NCBI GenBank assembly: GCA_022264855.1
Contig: JABYQU010000037.1
Coordinates: 1-64,000, forward strand
Direction: 5' to 3'
Length of the DNA: 64,000 nt
DNA from: Lenzites betulinus
Taxonomy: Eukaryota; Basidiomycota; Agaricomycetes; Polyporales; Polyporaceae
The notes under the pieces are model-generated. The model was given only the letters and a program-made list of their open reading frames with translations, was not told where the DNA came from and searched no databases. Shown piece after piece: positions 27,937-39,354 of this stretch. The position numbers were made by a program, and so were the translations under genes. Every line of letters begins with the position of its first letter. The first letter of the stretch is position 1.

Positions 27937-30900
27937 TCAATGCTGCGCGGCCTTCTCCCCCGTCTTCGCGAGGATCTGCGGGCGCGCGACGAGCGCCTCG
28001 ACGAGCTCGCGGTACACCTCCCACCACGCGTGCTTGCCCCGGCGGTTCTTCATGTCCGCGTGCTCGACCATGACCTCGACGGGCACCCACACGACGGCCG
28101 TGCCCTGGATCGTGATGATCGCCGCGCTCTCGGGCGGCGCCTGCTTCGTGCGCGTCTGCTGCTTCTGCAGCTCCTGGTGGTACTTCTCGATGAACACCAT
28201 GCTCTTCAGCGAGAGCCGCACCGCGCGCGCGCGGTCGAGCGGCGACGGGATCCCGCCCTGCAGCGTGTGCCCGAGCGAGGCAGAGCGCGAGTCGAACAGC
28301 GAGCCGCCCTCCTCCTTGAACATCTTCGTGATCACGTCTGTGGTGTACACTTCCGACGAGACCTCGTTACTGAGAGCGAGCGATGTTAGCGGTGCGATCG
28401 GTAGGCTGAGATGTGCAGACGTACCGGATGACGAGACGGCCCTCGCTCTTGCCCTTGGCGTCCAGTGCGTATCTGCGCTTCAGGAATTTGACGTCGCTCC
28501 GCAGCATATCGAGGTTGATGCCGCTCTCCGGGGTATATACAATACACGCGCCAGTCTATTAGGTCGATATTATGAGCGACAGATACAGGAGAGGAAAAGG
28601 AATTACTAACCGCAAGGGCACCCATAGTCGCGATGTATCCACACTTGCCGCCCTGGGTCTCGACAACGAACACCCGGTTGCGACTCGCAGACGCGCTCTG
28701 CTTAATCGCATCGCACGCGTCCACAAGCGCATTCAAACTGGTGTCGCTGCCCAGGCTGAACTCCGTCATCGGCACGTTGTTCGAGATCGTCGCGGGCAGG
28801 TGCACGAGCGGGATGTTGAACGCCGGGTAGAGCTTGCGGCCCTGCTCGAGCGTGCGCAGCGACGTGAACGCCTCGAAGCCGCCGATCATGAGCAGCGCGT
28901 GGAAGTTGTACTGCTGGAACTTCGCCGCGACCGCACCGAGGTCGATCTCGGGCGACTTGCGGTTCGTGCCGAGCTCGGACCCGCCGCGCGTCATCCAGTT
29001 GTCCACCCCGAGCCAAGACATTTGGTGCACGTTGTCGTCGAGCAGCCCGACGAAGCCGTTGTGAATCGCGAACGGCTTGTGGCCTTGCCGCACGCAGTAG
29101 CGGACCGCGGCGCGTGTGGCGGCGTTCATTCCGCCGGCTGGGGCACCAACGCTGTTGCACTCGGTCAATACGTCCCTTTCACCTTACTTAGCCGGACACT
29201 TACTGCATGATTGCAATACGCATGCGCTGGGGAATTTGTGAGTATGTACTGATGCGGATGAGAAAATGGCGCTTACAAGATGATGGGGCAATTTGGGCTC
29301 CGGCTCGAGCACAGACGTCGTGATGAAGCCTTCCAAGCTCTCGCAGAACTCTGGATCGCGAAGAGACATCGCCTTCGTGAAGTCCCTTTCTGAGATAGCT
29401 TGTGCAACATCCCTTGTCTAGCATACATGAGTAAACTGATGATATACTATTCGAAGAACACAGGACACTGACCAGCTTCACGGCTTCCATCAAGGGCACA
29501 CGGGTGATCTTGTTCTCCCGCACGCCAATCATGTACGAAGGTGTCTCGGGCGTTGCCTCGAGGAGAGCTTCGACGGCCTCCGCACCCTGGAGGGTCGGCT
29601 ATCAAATGCAGCGTTTAGACACAGATCGACAATCTCGTCATGCGAAGGCAGATAGACGTACCAAGATACGATCCATAGCACAGGGCTTGCCTCCCCGTTG
29701 TGTGTGACCGAGGGTGGTTACCCTCGTGTCGAGACCAAGGCGGTCTGCGAGAACATTCTTGACAAACTCGGCGTGAATGGGCTGGAGCTTCGAGTCCTGG
29801 GCACCCTCTGCGACGATGACGATGGTCTTACGCTTTCCAGCGTCTCGATGCTATATTGGGAGTTAATGAACGTCCTGCAACACAAAGTGCGCAACTGTGA
29901 GTTACCTTCTGAATCATCTGGCACATCTCGTCCGCCCAGGTATCCGCGTCAGGAGGGCTCTCTGGGATGAAGATGAAGTCGGCGCCACAACTAGTAGATA
30001 ATGTCAACTATATCCTCCGCATATACTCATCGACAGTATTACCTGACACCAGCCATGAGCGCCAGCCAGCCACAGTGGCGGCCCATGACCTCCAGCACGA
30101 ACGCGCGCGAATGCGAGAACGCAGTAGAGTTAATGTTGTCGACAGATTCACAGATACGGTGCAGCGCTGTGGGTGCGCCGATCGTAAGGTCCGTCATGGA
30201 CATGTCGTTGTCGATGGAGCCAACAAGACCGACGATCTTGAGGTGCGCGTGCTTGGATGCCTGCTCCTGCGTGATCTTGCCTTGAGTGGTCAGCTCCTGT
30301 ATGAGCCCCGGCCATTCGGAACGGAAGACGTCTGCGCCTGTGAGGGAACCATCTCCGCCACATACGACGAGAGCGTCAATGCCTTCCTTGATCATGTTGT
30401 GCGCAGCCGTCAGGCGTCCTTCATGAGTGCGGAACGCCGTGGAGCGCGCGGTGCCAATGAGAGTGCCTCCCTATTGCTGTTCTTAAGTCAACGTGGCCGC
30501 GGAGAGATGAGCTGGAAGCCTCACTTCAGCAAACCAGCCGCGAACATCATCCCAGCCTACGCGGACGATGTAACGACCCCTGAGGGTCTTTCCGCCAAGG
30601 TGATCGCCGGTGCCGTCTTTGAGGAGTTCACCGTCGCCGAAGCGGAGGTTGTGAACGAAATCATCGACGTTCTCGTTGTGCTTTACGCGTGGGCTCGCGG
30701 CCCCCTTGTCAATGCTTTGAGCGGGGCGGTGGCCCTGGCCCTCGGAGTTTCCGCGGACGAGACCTTCGTATCCTTCACGGACGATCCAGGTCTCGCAGCC
30801 TCTGTATATTGAGGTTTACAATCGCCCCCTGTACATGTGCGAGCGTGGCGTACTTTAGAATAGCGACCTTGACTACGGCGCGGACGACCGCGTTCATGCC

Positions 30901-30957
30901 CGCGCTGTCTCCTCCGGAGGTGAGGACCGCGATCTTCATTCTGTTGCCCTCGGACAT
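27937..30957 (-). CDS. PFK1: 6-phosphofructokinase, eukaryotic double-domain type
   Basis: Catalyses ATP-dependent phosphorylation of fructose 6-phosphate, the committed step of glycolysis, in the cytosol. I read 11 exons: 30957-30854, 30801-30525, 30470-30043, 29990-29906, 29850-29662, 29598-29473, 29417-29277, 29226-29204, 29151-28611, 28555-28425, 28369-27937. They sum to 2,478 nt, 825 residues, usual for fungal PFK. The N-terminal half has the ATP site ([28 protein letters not shown]), the catalytic [14 protein letters not shown] and [10 protein letters not shown]. The C-terminal regulatory half repeats the fold ([45 protein letters not shown]). Exon 8 is only 23 nt. ATG 30957 is chosen because family homology starts at [12 protein letters not shown] six residues later. 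It is divergent from the WLM gene across about 0.8 kb. I see no damage. Confidence 0.95.
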
Positions 30958-31778
30958 GTGTGGGCGAGTGGTGGTGGGTGCAGACAAACCGCGGTGGGAT
31001 ATGCGGCGGTAGAGTGGGCGTCGGATGTGTGGTGGACGAAGAGAGGAAAACGGGGAGTGGTGCGGCTAAGAGGCGGATGGCGGGCGATTGGGATAAAAGT
31101 GGGCGGAGCGGGATGGTCGCGTCGAGATCTCCAGGCGCGATCTCCGCCGGGCCGCGTCCAGATGCGCGCACGTGCGCCCCCAGTCGCCCTCCGGCCTCGA
31201 CCTCGCCCTTCCAGTCGACCTCGGCCTCTTGAGCTCTCTCAAGTCGTCCCCACCGGCCCAGCCCTGGCCTCTCAGCGTCATGTAGCATGTAATAGGGTGC
31301 ACCCAGGGCCCATCAGCAGCTTAACCAGGACGACTTGAAGTTCAAGTTCCATCCTACTGGTGACCGCGCGGCGCGTATGCAGTATCCCTTTGAAACGGTT
31401 CAGGCTACTGCCTATGTCTTAGCATGCCACACGCCCCGACAACATATAAATACTAGCCATGTCATCGAAAATGCCGCTGTCTTGTGCGCCGGTGCCGACA
31501 GGAGGGGAAGAGGAAAGCAGTTACTTGAAGCGCGCGCGCTTAGTCACTGTGGGGTCGACCTCTCGAACTTACTTTATTATATCCAAGCTCTCTCTCTCTG
31601 TCTCTCTGACCCTTAAGAATCTTCAGAATTGCCCACTCTCTGCGGCGCCGCTTCTTGGGCTAACATCGTAATCACTCTCGCCACAGTGCACACATAACTT
31701 AGTCAGAAAGGCCTCCGAGAAATTAACGACCACTGACAGTTAATTAGCACCGTGTATCGACCCCAAATCACCGCAGCC
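30958..31778. promoter_or_regulatory. Shared divergent promoter region, PFK and WLM genes
   Basis: About 820 bp without a convincing gene lie between two head-to-head start codons. It contains a pyrimidine-rich stretch with repeated CTCT at about 31587-31613, a common feature upstream of fungal transcription starts, and AACATATAAATACTAG near 31442. No specific operator is recognised. Confidence 0.45.
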
Positions 31779-34018
31779 ATGGTTCATGTCCGCCTCAACG
31801 ACAGCGAGCCCAATCCAAATCCACACATCAACTTCATTACCCCTCTCCCGCTCCAAGACCCGGCTGCCGAGGAACAGGCCAGACAGCTTCTACGCGCGCT
31901 CGCTGCACAGGTCAGACCGATTATGAAAGCAGAGGGCTTCACTGTGAACAGCCTCGAAGAGGTGAGTCGTGCCGCTCCCGACGGCGACGGAAGGTAAATG
32001 ATCATGGTCACTAGTACGAGTACAACAAGGTCTTTGCGGGCCGGAACTGGAACAACGGGGAAGTCGTAGGTGAGAACATGTACGTTGTAGGACGGTTTGC
32101 GGTAAAGCCTATACATCTTGTCTTTCACTAGAGCTGGTACTCCGCCGTCAGGGCGGTGCATTCCAGTCAATCTCATGGCTACTGAGTGTTCTGTGCCATG
32201 AGGTGCGCACCCATTGTACATCTCTCGAAGCTCAACTTCTCATGTTCAAAATGCTAGTTAGCACATATCAAGGTAAAACAACTGACCCCCCTTCAACTAC
32301 GGTCATAATCTTATGATTGGATGGACTTCAGCATATGAATCACGGTCCCGCTTTCCAAGCCCTTTGGACAAAGCTTCGCAACGATGTGATCGCCCTTCAA
32401 AGAAAGGGCTACTACGGAGACGGTCAGCTCCCCTCAGGTCCAAGCCCCTGTAACACAGCGCTCATCCAACGCACAGGCTACTGGTCATCTGGCACTCGTC
32501 TCGCCGACTCTGCGCGCGTGGGTGGTTCAGGCCCGGACGCCGACGGGCTCCCCGAATACATGGTATGATGCCCGCGGCCCCTTCTGCTGCACAAACAGGA
32601 TTGACGCTCTCATGCAGTGCGGAGGCGCACAGAACCGCGCGCGTCCCACCTCCCTCCGCCGGCGGCGAAGACGCCAGGGAGGACCCGGGCCCTCGCCCCA
32701 CACAGGGGCGCAGACAGCGAAGCGCCGCAAGGCAGGCTCCCGCGTGAAGGCGCAGGGGACGTTCCTAGGTTCTGGCCGCACGCTGAACGACGACGTAAGC
32801 GACGCGGAGGAGAAGAAGGCCGGGGCGGGGTTTCGGAAGAAGGCTGTCAGGTGCGTTATTTGTGCTCAGCGGTTGTGCCTCGGCCGATGTCGATTACGCT
32901 TACGACGATACTTGGGTACCGCACTGCAGCAAACGCGCGCGGGAGGAACGCGCCTTGGCCGCCGAGAGGCGGCTTCTGGCGCTGCAGGGAAAGGGTATGT
33001 GGAATGCCGCCCACATGTCCAAACCTTGCACGCCATTGCTCATCTAAACCATGTACAGCTGCCGCAGGGACGTCGAACACGCCTTCCCAAGAAGACCGCT
33101 CCGACACCGAGAGCACCGAGGAAGAGTATGACGCGCCTCATGAGACCGATCAGGACCGGCGGCGCACTATGCTCGAAGCTTCGGACGAGAAGGAGCTGGA
33201 CGGCATGAAGACGGCGAAACGCGATTTTTTGTCAGATTTCATCTTACCGCGCGCTGCGTCAACATCCGCGCGCGATTCGGGCGGGTCGTCTTCGCGAGCT
33301 CGGGGCCTCACAACCAAGGATAGCGACGTCCCCAAACCAGCTTCCGAGGACGGGGACACGCATGCGCCGTGTGATGTCATGTCCCTGCACACGGGCGGCA
33401 CAACGGCCAGCGCTGGCGGTGATATCGCCGCTCCGCCAAGCTCGAACGTGAAAGGCAAGCACAAACAGCGGCAGACGACCAAGGAATCAGACGCCCCCGA
33501 ATACATCAGCTTAGACGCGTGGCTGCGAAGTGACGGCGCCGCCGATCGCAGCGCCGCAGGGAGGTATCCTTCAGGCACAGCAAGTACTGGGAAGGCTGTG
33601 AAGCAGCTGCAGCAGCCAGCGGTTCTATACAGCGCCCTCGTGGAAGATGAGATTCGCACCAGGACGCAGGAGGCTCTTGGAATGGGCGGTGGCGGACGAC
33701 GTCTGGGCGTCGCGCCCGGGGCTAATCCTCTGCCGATGCAGCGTGTGCGGCTGGGGAGGGGCACGTCTGATGCCCGGGTGGCAGAAGTAGACGTGGGTGC
33801 AGTTGCAGTACGGACGGATCCTGTGTCTCTGGCAGGTGGGGGAAGCGTTTGGGCATGTCATGTGTGTACGCTGTGAGTGCCCTGATGGTGGTCGTGGTCG
33901 TGTTCTCGGAGCTGACTGAGCTCATGGCGTGCTTAGGGAGAATGAGCCGCAGCATCTTTCGTGCGCTGCTTGTGCGACGCCTCGCGATCAGGATGTGTGG
34001 TCTGGGAACTCAGTCTGA
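31779..34018 (+). CDS. WLM-domain (Wss1-like) metalloprotease with C-terminal RanBP2 zinc finger
   Basis: Ten exons: 31779-31961, 32015-32069, 32132-32202, 32258-32272, 32332-32422, 32477-32562, 32618-32850, 32870-32994, 33059-33872, 33937-34018. They total 1,755 nt, 584 residues. The WLM domain covers about residues 1-170: AGRNWNNGEVVELVLR, then the zinc site VLCHE + LAHIK + HMNHGPAF (HExxHxxxxxH), split over three exons, then GYYGDG and WSSGTRLADSARV. The 15-nt exon 4 encodes LAHIK. A basic nuclear-type stretch (about 180-230) and a long disordered region follow. The end is a RanBP2-type finger (WACHVCTL, then NEPQHLSCAAC) formed only after the last 64-bp intron is removed. Wss1-family proteases cleave SUMO-linked or DNA-crosslinked proteins; that role here is by family. 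Confidence 0.88.
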
Positions 34019-34238
34019 AACATTTCCCAAAGTGGACGGCTTTTATCTCGCTTTTTACTATACAGTGGTACGAATCTGATGCCCGCGTCATAAGGGAATT
34101 GTATCCTTAGTTGTTGTAATTCAGAATTATCTTTACACCATCAACGAGTGTCATTCATCCACGGGCATAGACCGGTACATTTGTTACAGTTTGAAGGTAC
34201 AACATCACACAAGATATGGGAATAGATCACGGGTTGCT

Positions 34239-35228
34239 TCAGTAGCGCCAGCACCTGCAACGCCCGTTAGCCGCAAGAACACCCATACACACCAAGAGCA
34301 CACTCACAGGATAGAGTAGTCCTGCTTCACGACAACCTCCCGCCCGCCAAACGCGACATTCGCGCCGTGCTATCCACCACACCATCAGCGCTACCCACCA
34401 TCAGCACCACCACAAGTAATTACTCACCAAATGCACCCCCGTCTTCCCCGGCACACGCACCCCATTCACATTCGCGAGCGCATGGAACAGCTTCCCCCCG
34501 CTCTCCTCGTACCCGCCCTCGACCGGCCGGCGCCCAGGCGGGATCTGCCCGTTCGCCGCGGGCACCCACTCCATCGCGCTCGGATCGAACGGCAGCAAGT
34601 CGAACCGCCCGCGGTGCTCGAGCTCGCGCGTGCCGTACGCGACGCGCGCCGGCGGCTGCAGCGACGGCACGATCTTGCACGGGTGCACCGCGTTCCCCAG
34701 CAGCGCGCTCCCGAGGTACACGGGCGTGCGCCCGTCTGCGTCCACGGACGCCGGGGGGCCCGCCTGCGCTGTGGGGAAGGGCGCCGCATCGGTGAGGGGC
34801 ACGCGGAATCCGGAGGGGGGCGCGACATTGGGGCTGCCGGGCATGTTCGGGCTGGTGGGGGCGTGTCCCGGGGAGCCTGGGAAGGGCCCACCATGGCCAG
34901 GGGCGGTGGGGGGTCCCGGCGGCGGCGCGAAGTCGCGGTTGGCGTAGTCGGCGTGTGCGCCAGGGGTGGGCATGTGCGGGGCGTTGTACTCTCCGGGGTT
35001 GGGCATGGCGACGCCGGCGCCGTAGCCGGGGGCGGGCATCGATGGCTGGCCGAGGCCCGGGGCGCTGTAGGGGGGCGGCAGGGGCATGCCAGGGGCGGCT
35101 CCGGCGCTGTGGCCTCCATGGGGCTCAGGGAACGCCTTCTTGTTGTGTTTCTTCCACTTCTTCTCCTCATCGGAGGAGGAGGAGCTCGAGGAGCTCGAGT
35201 GGCTGCGGCGACGAGAGTGCGATCCCAT
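34239..35228 (-). CDS. DM9/DUF3421-domain protein
   Basis: Three exons: 35228-34428, 34369-34308 and 34254-34239, summing to 879 nt and 292 residues; the last exon is 16 nt (ending CWRY). The N-terminus is Ser/Lys-rich (SSSSSSSSSDEEKKWKKHNKK), followed by a Pro/Gly-rich segment of about 110 residues (low complexity). The C-terminal 130 residues match the DM9 repeat: YLGSALLGNAVHPCKIVPSL, EWVPAANGQIPPGRRPVEGGYEESGGKLFHALA, VPGKTGVHL, NVAFGGREVVV and YSIL. DM9 proteins bind sugars in animals; in fungi the role is unknown. The gene sits between WLM and Rim20 and shows no defects. Confidence 0.8.
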
Positions 35229-35991
35229 GCTGATCAAAGGCAGATCTGTGAGCTGCGGGAGCGGTAAAGTGCCAAAGATGGAGGATCGTCAGGATGAGAG
35301 TACGATTTAGAGGTCGTGTTGGGCTTACGAGTGACCAGGCTGCTCGTTCTTGAGGTTTGGGAGGAAGAGGCGGTGACACTGCCTGCGCCTACTTATTCGC
35401 GCGTTCGGCGATGTCCATGTTTGCACCGGCCCCTGCCATCTTGCTGCGCTGCCGTGCGGGCGGCTGTGCAGTGACGGCGAAGTACGTCACAACGTGGCCT
35501 TATACAGTATGTCTTGTATTTGCAGAGCGCACATGGTCAGAAAGCATATGCCGCATCGTCGAACCTAAGTAACGATGTCGTATGTGTCAAAGGCAAGATA
35601 TGGGGTGCGATGCCAGATAATACCTCCTCAGTGATGACATGAGGCTTACCGATACAAAGTTTACACACTAAGTTCAATGCCTCGCCTGCAGTGCTCGCAG
35701 CAGCATTCAAATGTCAGGCAGTGCACTACCACATGCAATGCAGATAGCGCGAATTTTCTGATGCACCTCAAGCCTCGAAGCCTTCATTGATACCGAAGGG
35801 TCTTCGCTGGGTCATCATCTTTCCGGGGGTGCCAAGCTGAGGCAAACCAACCGCAAACTCGACGTGGGTGGTACCGCCTCCGACTTCTTCGCGCATCGAA
35901 GCCGCCACGGCCATTCAATGTCAACGTGCATCGCCGCCGGACCCATTACTGCATCGTCATGTTACTCGTACACTCCACCATGGTTACCAAC

Positions 35992-38900
35992 CTACTTGCT
36001 CTTCACCGCCGAACGTGTCACCCTGCGCTTAGGTTCTGCTGCTTTCTTCGGCACGCTCGGTGCGGGAGGCAGCACCATCGTCTCCCACTCATCCGAATCC
36101 GGCGGGGGGAGATCAAACACCGCCCGAGAAGGTACAACGCTATGCGGAACCTCCATGACACCGCGTGCGGCCACGGACGCTTCGGACGTCGCAGGGCGCG
36201 GAGGGTCTGGGACCGGTGCAGAGTAGTTCGCCACATCGGCGACGAGGTACTCCCCCGGGTCTTCAGCGTGGCCGGACAGCGCGAGGTCCCCCAGCGCGCG
36301 GTTCAACACGCTGCGTAAGCTCAGCACCACAGAAGGCGACGCCCGAACAACCATCAGGCACGCACCTCACTTCACCCCTCCGCTCGGCAGCGTAGTCCTT
36401 GCATAAGACGCGGAACTCGGAGAGCAGGGCCGAAAACTCGTTGTAGAACTGTGAAAGGAAATTGAGTGAGCCTCGTGGTGGCGCATGAGAACGGGGCGGC
36501 CGTAGAAGACATGCCTTCTGCCCCTCTTCTAAATTCCGGACTATCTCGCGGTATTTGTGATATGCCAAGTCCAGGGACTGCAGCGCCAGCTCGCGCTCCT
36601 TCACCACAGCATCCTCCCGGCGCGATTGAATAAACTGCACATGCCGCTCCTGCAGAATGCAATTTTAGACATGAGCTTCGCGAGTTCTCTGACATGCGGA
36701 GACTGGTGCGTGCCTGGAGCGATTGCAGCAGATCCGTCTGCTTCTGCGCGTTCTCGTCGAATTGACTGCGGTACTTGTCGTACTTTGACAGCTCTTCTTC
36801 CAGAATGTCTTCGAGCATCGCAGGTTGCACATTTACCCATTGTTCCATTGTTGTCGCTGCCCTCGCGACACGCTGCGTGATGTCGTCGGAAGACGCCAGG
36901 CGTTCCACTCGCGCAGCTAGCTCTGCCCTCGCCTTTGACAGATCTTCCAAGTGCTCTAGAAGCGTCCGCAGGGCGCGCGCGTGGACGCGCGTCGGGTCGG
37001 ACCCTACAGAGCCCGCACGTCGGCCAATGTCGACGGTTGAGGAAGGGATGGACAGCTCCAGCTCTTCCTGCAGACGCCGCTCCACGCTGATCAGACCCCT
37101 GTCATAGCTGATTGAGCTCCCTGCAGGACGCACCTCCGGCCACGTCAGCTGCGTGATAGAGTCTTCCCATTCTTCCCACTTCTTGCGCACCAGGGCGTCG
37201 CTCTCCCGGGCCTTTTCGAGCACGTTTCGGTACTGCTGCTCCTTCGCGACGAGTTCTCTATTCGCTTCGAGCGACGGCAGCCGCTCCGTGACAGGCCGTC
37301 CGCGCTCGCGCAGTGCTTCGTCTTCGTCCGCTTCCTGGTCCAATATGTCCATCGCCTGTCACGTATGAAGTTCGCGGGCGGCCTCGTGGGGTTCTGTCTG
37401 CACGTACCTCATCCAAGAGTGACGACACATGCTGGGCCAGGGCCTGCACGTCCCGCACGTAGGTCTCGACGCGTTCAGGGCCACTCTCCAGCCTCACTTC
37501 CTCCGCTTTCTTCGCGAGGCTGGGTGGAAGTCCGATCGGCCGGTCCAGCGCATCCAAGGCAGCGGGGAGGTTGAGTCTATCTCGCGCGCTATTGTGGTCA
37601 TCATGAGAACGCGTCGCACGGCCTTCGCCATCTGCGTCCAACTCACCTCGACAAGACGTCATCCAGTTGACGGGTTCGGTCCTGCACCTCTTCTGCGATC
37701 CAGTTGCGCCTGCGGTCATTGTAGATCTCTTCTCACGGCCGTCAATGAGCCACACAGAACAATGGAAATGACGTGATGGCGTCAGACGCACCGATAGCGA
37801 CGCGTGCACCCCATCCAAGCAATTCACCGAAAATTACCCCATCCTTGCCGACCATAGTTTTTGGATCTTGCAGGCCTGTGTCTATCAGCGGCTGCGCCAT
37901 CGAGACTTCGGCAATGGGCGGAAGTGCGGACGCAGGCGGCACGTCTTGGTGATAGATGAGGTCGTTATCGCGCTCCGCTCGAGCGACATTCTTCTGAACG
38001 ATGTCCAGCAACGACTGCGCATGCTGGTTAATCTGTGCTAATGCAGAACAGAGCACCTCTGCTGCGTGACGCTACCTTGATGTCCTGCTGCACCGGCTGG
38101 GCGACGGCACCGCGTCTTCCGATGTCATATCCCTTCCTCGCGAGGACCTGGGCCTCTGAGAGGCGTGCCACCTCGTGCCCGTAGCTGCATCGTCGGGGTA
38201 CGGTCAGAAGCGCTTTGACAGATTGGCGTTCGACGTACCGATGCGCTTCTAGATCCTCCAGGCTCTTACGAAATTGGGCGGCGGCAAGGAAGTGAAACTC
38301 TTTTGTCTCCACGTGTGACACCCAATTCTACCTCGCTGGGGTCAATTAATGTGGGAGGGCAGCGCGAAGTAGGGCTTACGGAAGGAAATATGTGTTTGAT
38401 CGGAGGGGATGCCTCCTTGACGTACTTGGCAGCTGAGCCGTAAAATGATGCCACCTACGGCGCACAATTAGAGAGGACTTGGGTTTGAATTCGCGCCGGG
38501 CGCACCTTGGCAGCCAGCTTAGCAATAAGTCCATTCTTGTAACTGTCTGCACCAATATCAGGACGCGAACGGCAGCGGGGCAGGAGAAGCGCACCCATGA
38601 CGGCCCGCTGCCAAACACACTCCTGTGCCTGGGCAAGTATGAGGAACTCCAGGCATTTGACAAACGACTCTCCAATCTCTATTGGCGGATCCTCTGGACT
38701 CGATGAAGCTCGAAGTTGCGGCAAAGCCGACTCATGCAAGTAGTTGAGTGCCCCGGCAGCGTTCTAAGTAGAAGGTTATGCGAGATAAATGCGGGTATGG
38801 GGAGTTCTTCAATATACACACACACCTGATAGAATTTAATTGCCTGCTTCAACCCTTGCGGCGTCGAGCGGTCTTCAACGCTGGCGAGCTGAGAGTAAAG

Positions 38901-39354
38901 TGCTGCAAGGTTATACAAAATACATGCACGTTCGTAAACGAGATTGTTGAGTGATTGGGGCAAGGCGGAGCTGTTGAACGCGGGTGCGTAGGGAATTTCC
39001 AGGCCGATCTGCGCGATGCACACTTAGGATAGGACAAAGACATGGTATTGCGCGACGGACATCGGGAGGGAACTTGGTCAAGATGAACACGAGCTGTGCA
39101 TGGTAGCTTTGCGGTGTTAATATTGTCGCGTCCACACCGTCTCGCGTGCCCACATACCTGAGGAACGCGCTAACACGGTCTACATGGACCGCGCCGCTGG
39201 TAGCCTCGGCTCTGAGTTTCTCCCAGTGGCTGATGTCCCATCTGTACGCGTCCGGATGTGTATCACTATGATGCAAAAGGATATAGTCCCGTACTGCCTG
39301 CCGGATGGGTACGATATAGGTCTTTTTGAAGGGTATAGCCAATTGGTTCGGCAT
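35992..39354 (-). CDS. PalA/Rim20-like BRO1-domain protein (alkaline-pH signalling)
   Basis: ATG at 39354 (MPNQLAIPFKKTYIVPIRQAV), stop at 35992, with more than ten short introns. The BRO1 domain fills the first half: YHAQLVFILTKFP, LVYERACILYNLAALYSQLA, LAQAQECVWQRAV, FYGSAAKYVKEA, ARLSEAQVLARKGYD, and VGKDGVIFGELLGWGARVAI. A coiled, charged V-like domain follows (ALDRPIGLPPSLAKKAEEVR, VLEKARESDALVRKKWEEWEDSI, ERELALQSLDLAYHKYREI). The end is a Pro-rich tail with PPPDSDEWETMVLPP. One exon (38506-38546) is only 41 nt. In fungi PalA/Rim20 docks on ESCRT-III (Vps32/Snf7) and binds the PacC/Rim101 transcription factor for processing at alkaline pH. The short tail distinguishes it from Bro1 itself; the assignment rests on pattern memory, not a search. 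Confidence 0.82.

Noticed and set aside
30683..31288. 201-codon minus-strand frame upstream of PFK
   Set aside because: It overlaps PFK exon 1 in another phase and continues into the promoter; the conserved PFK start at 30957 explains the coding signal.
34431..35267. 278-codon plus-strand frame opposite the DM9 gene
   Set aside because: The minus frame has matching splice sites and DM9 motifs; the plus frame is Arg/Gly-rich complement with no motifs.
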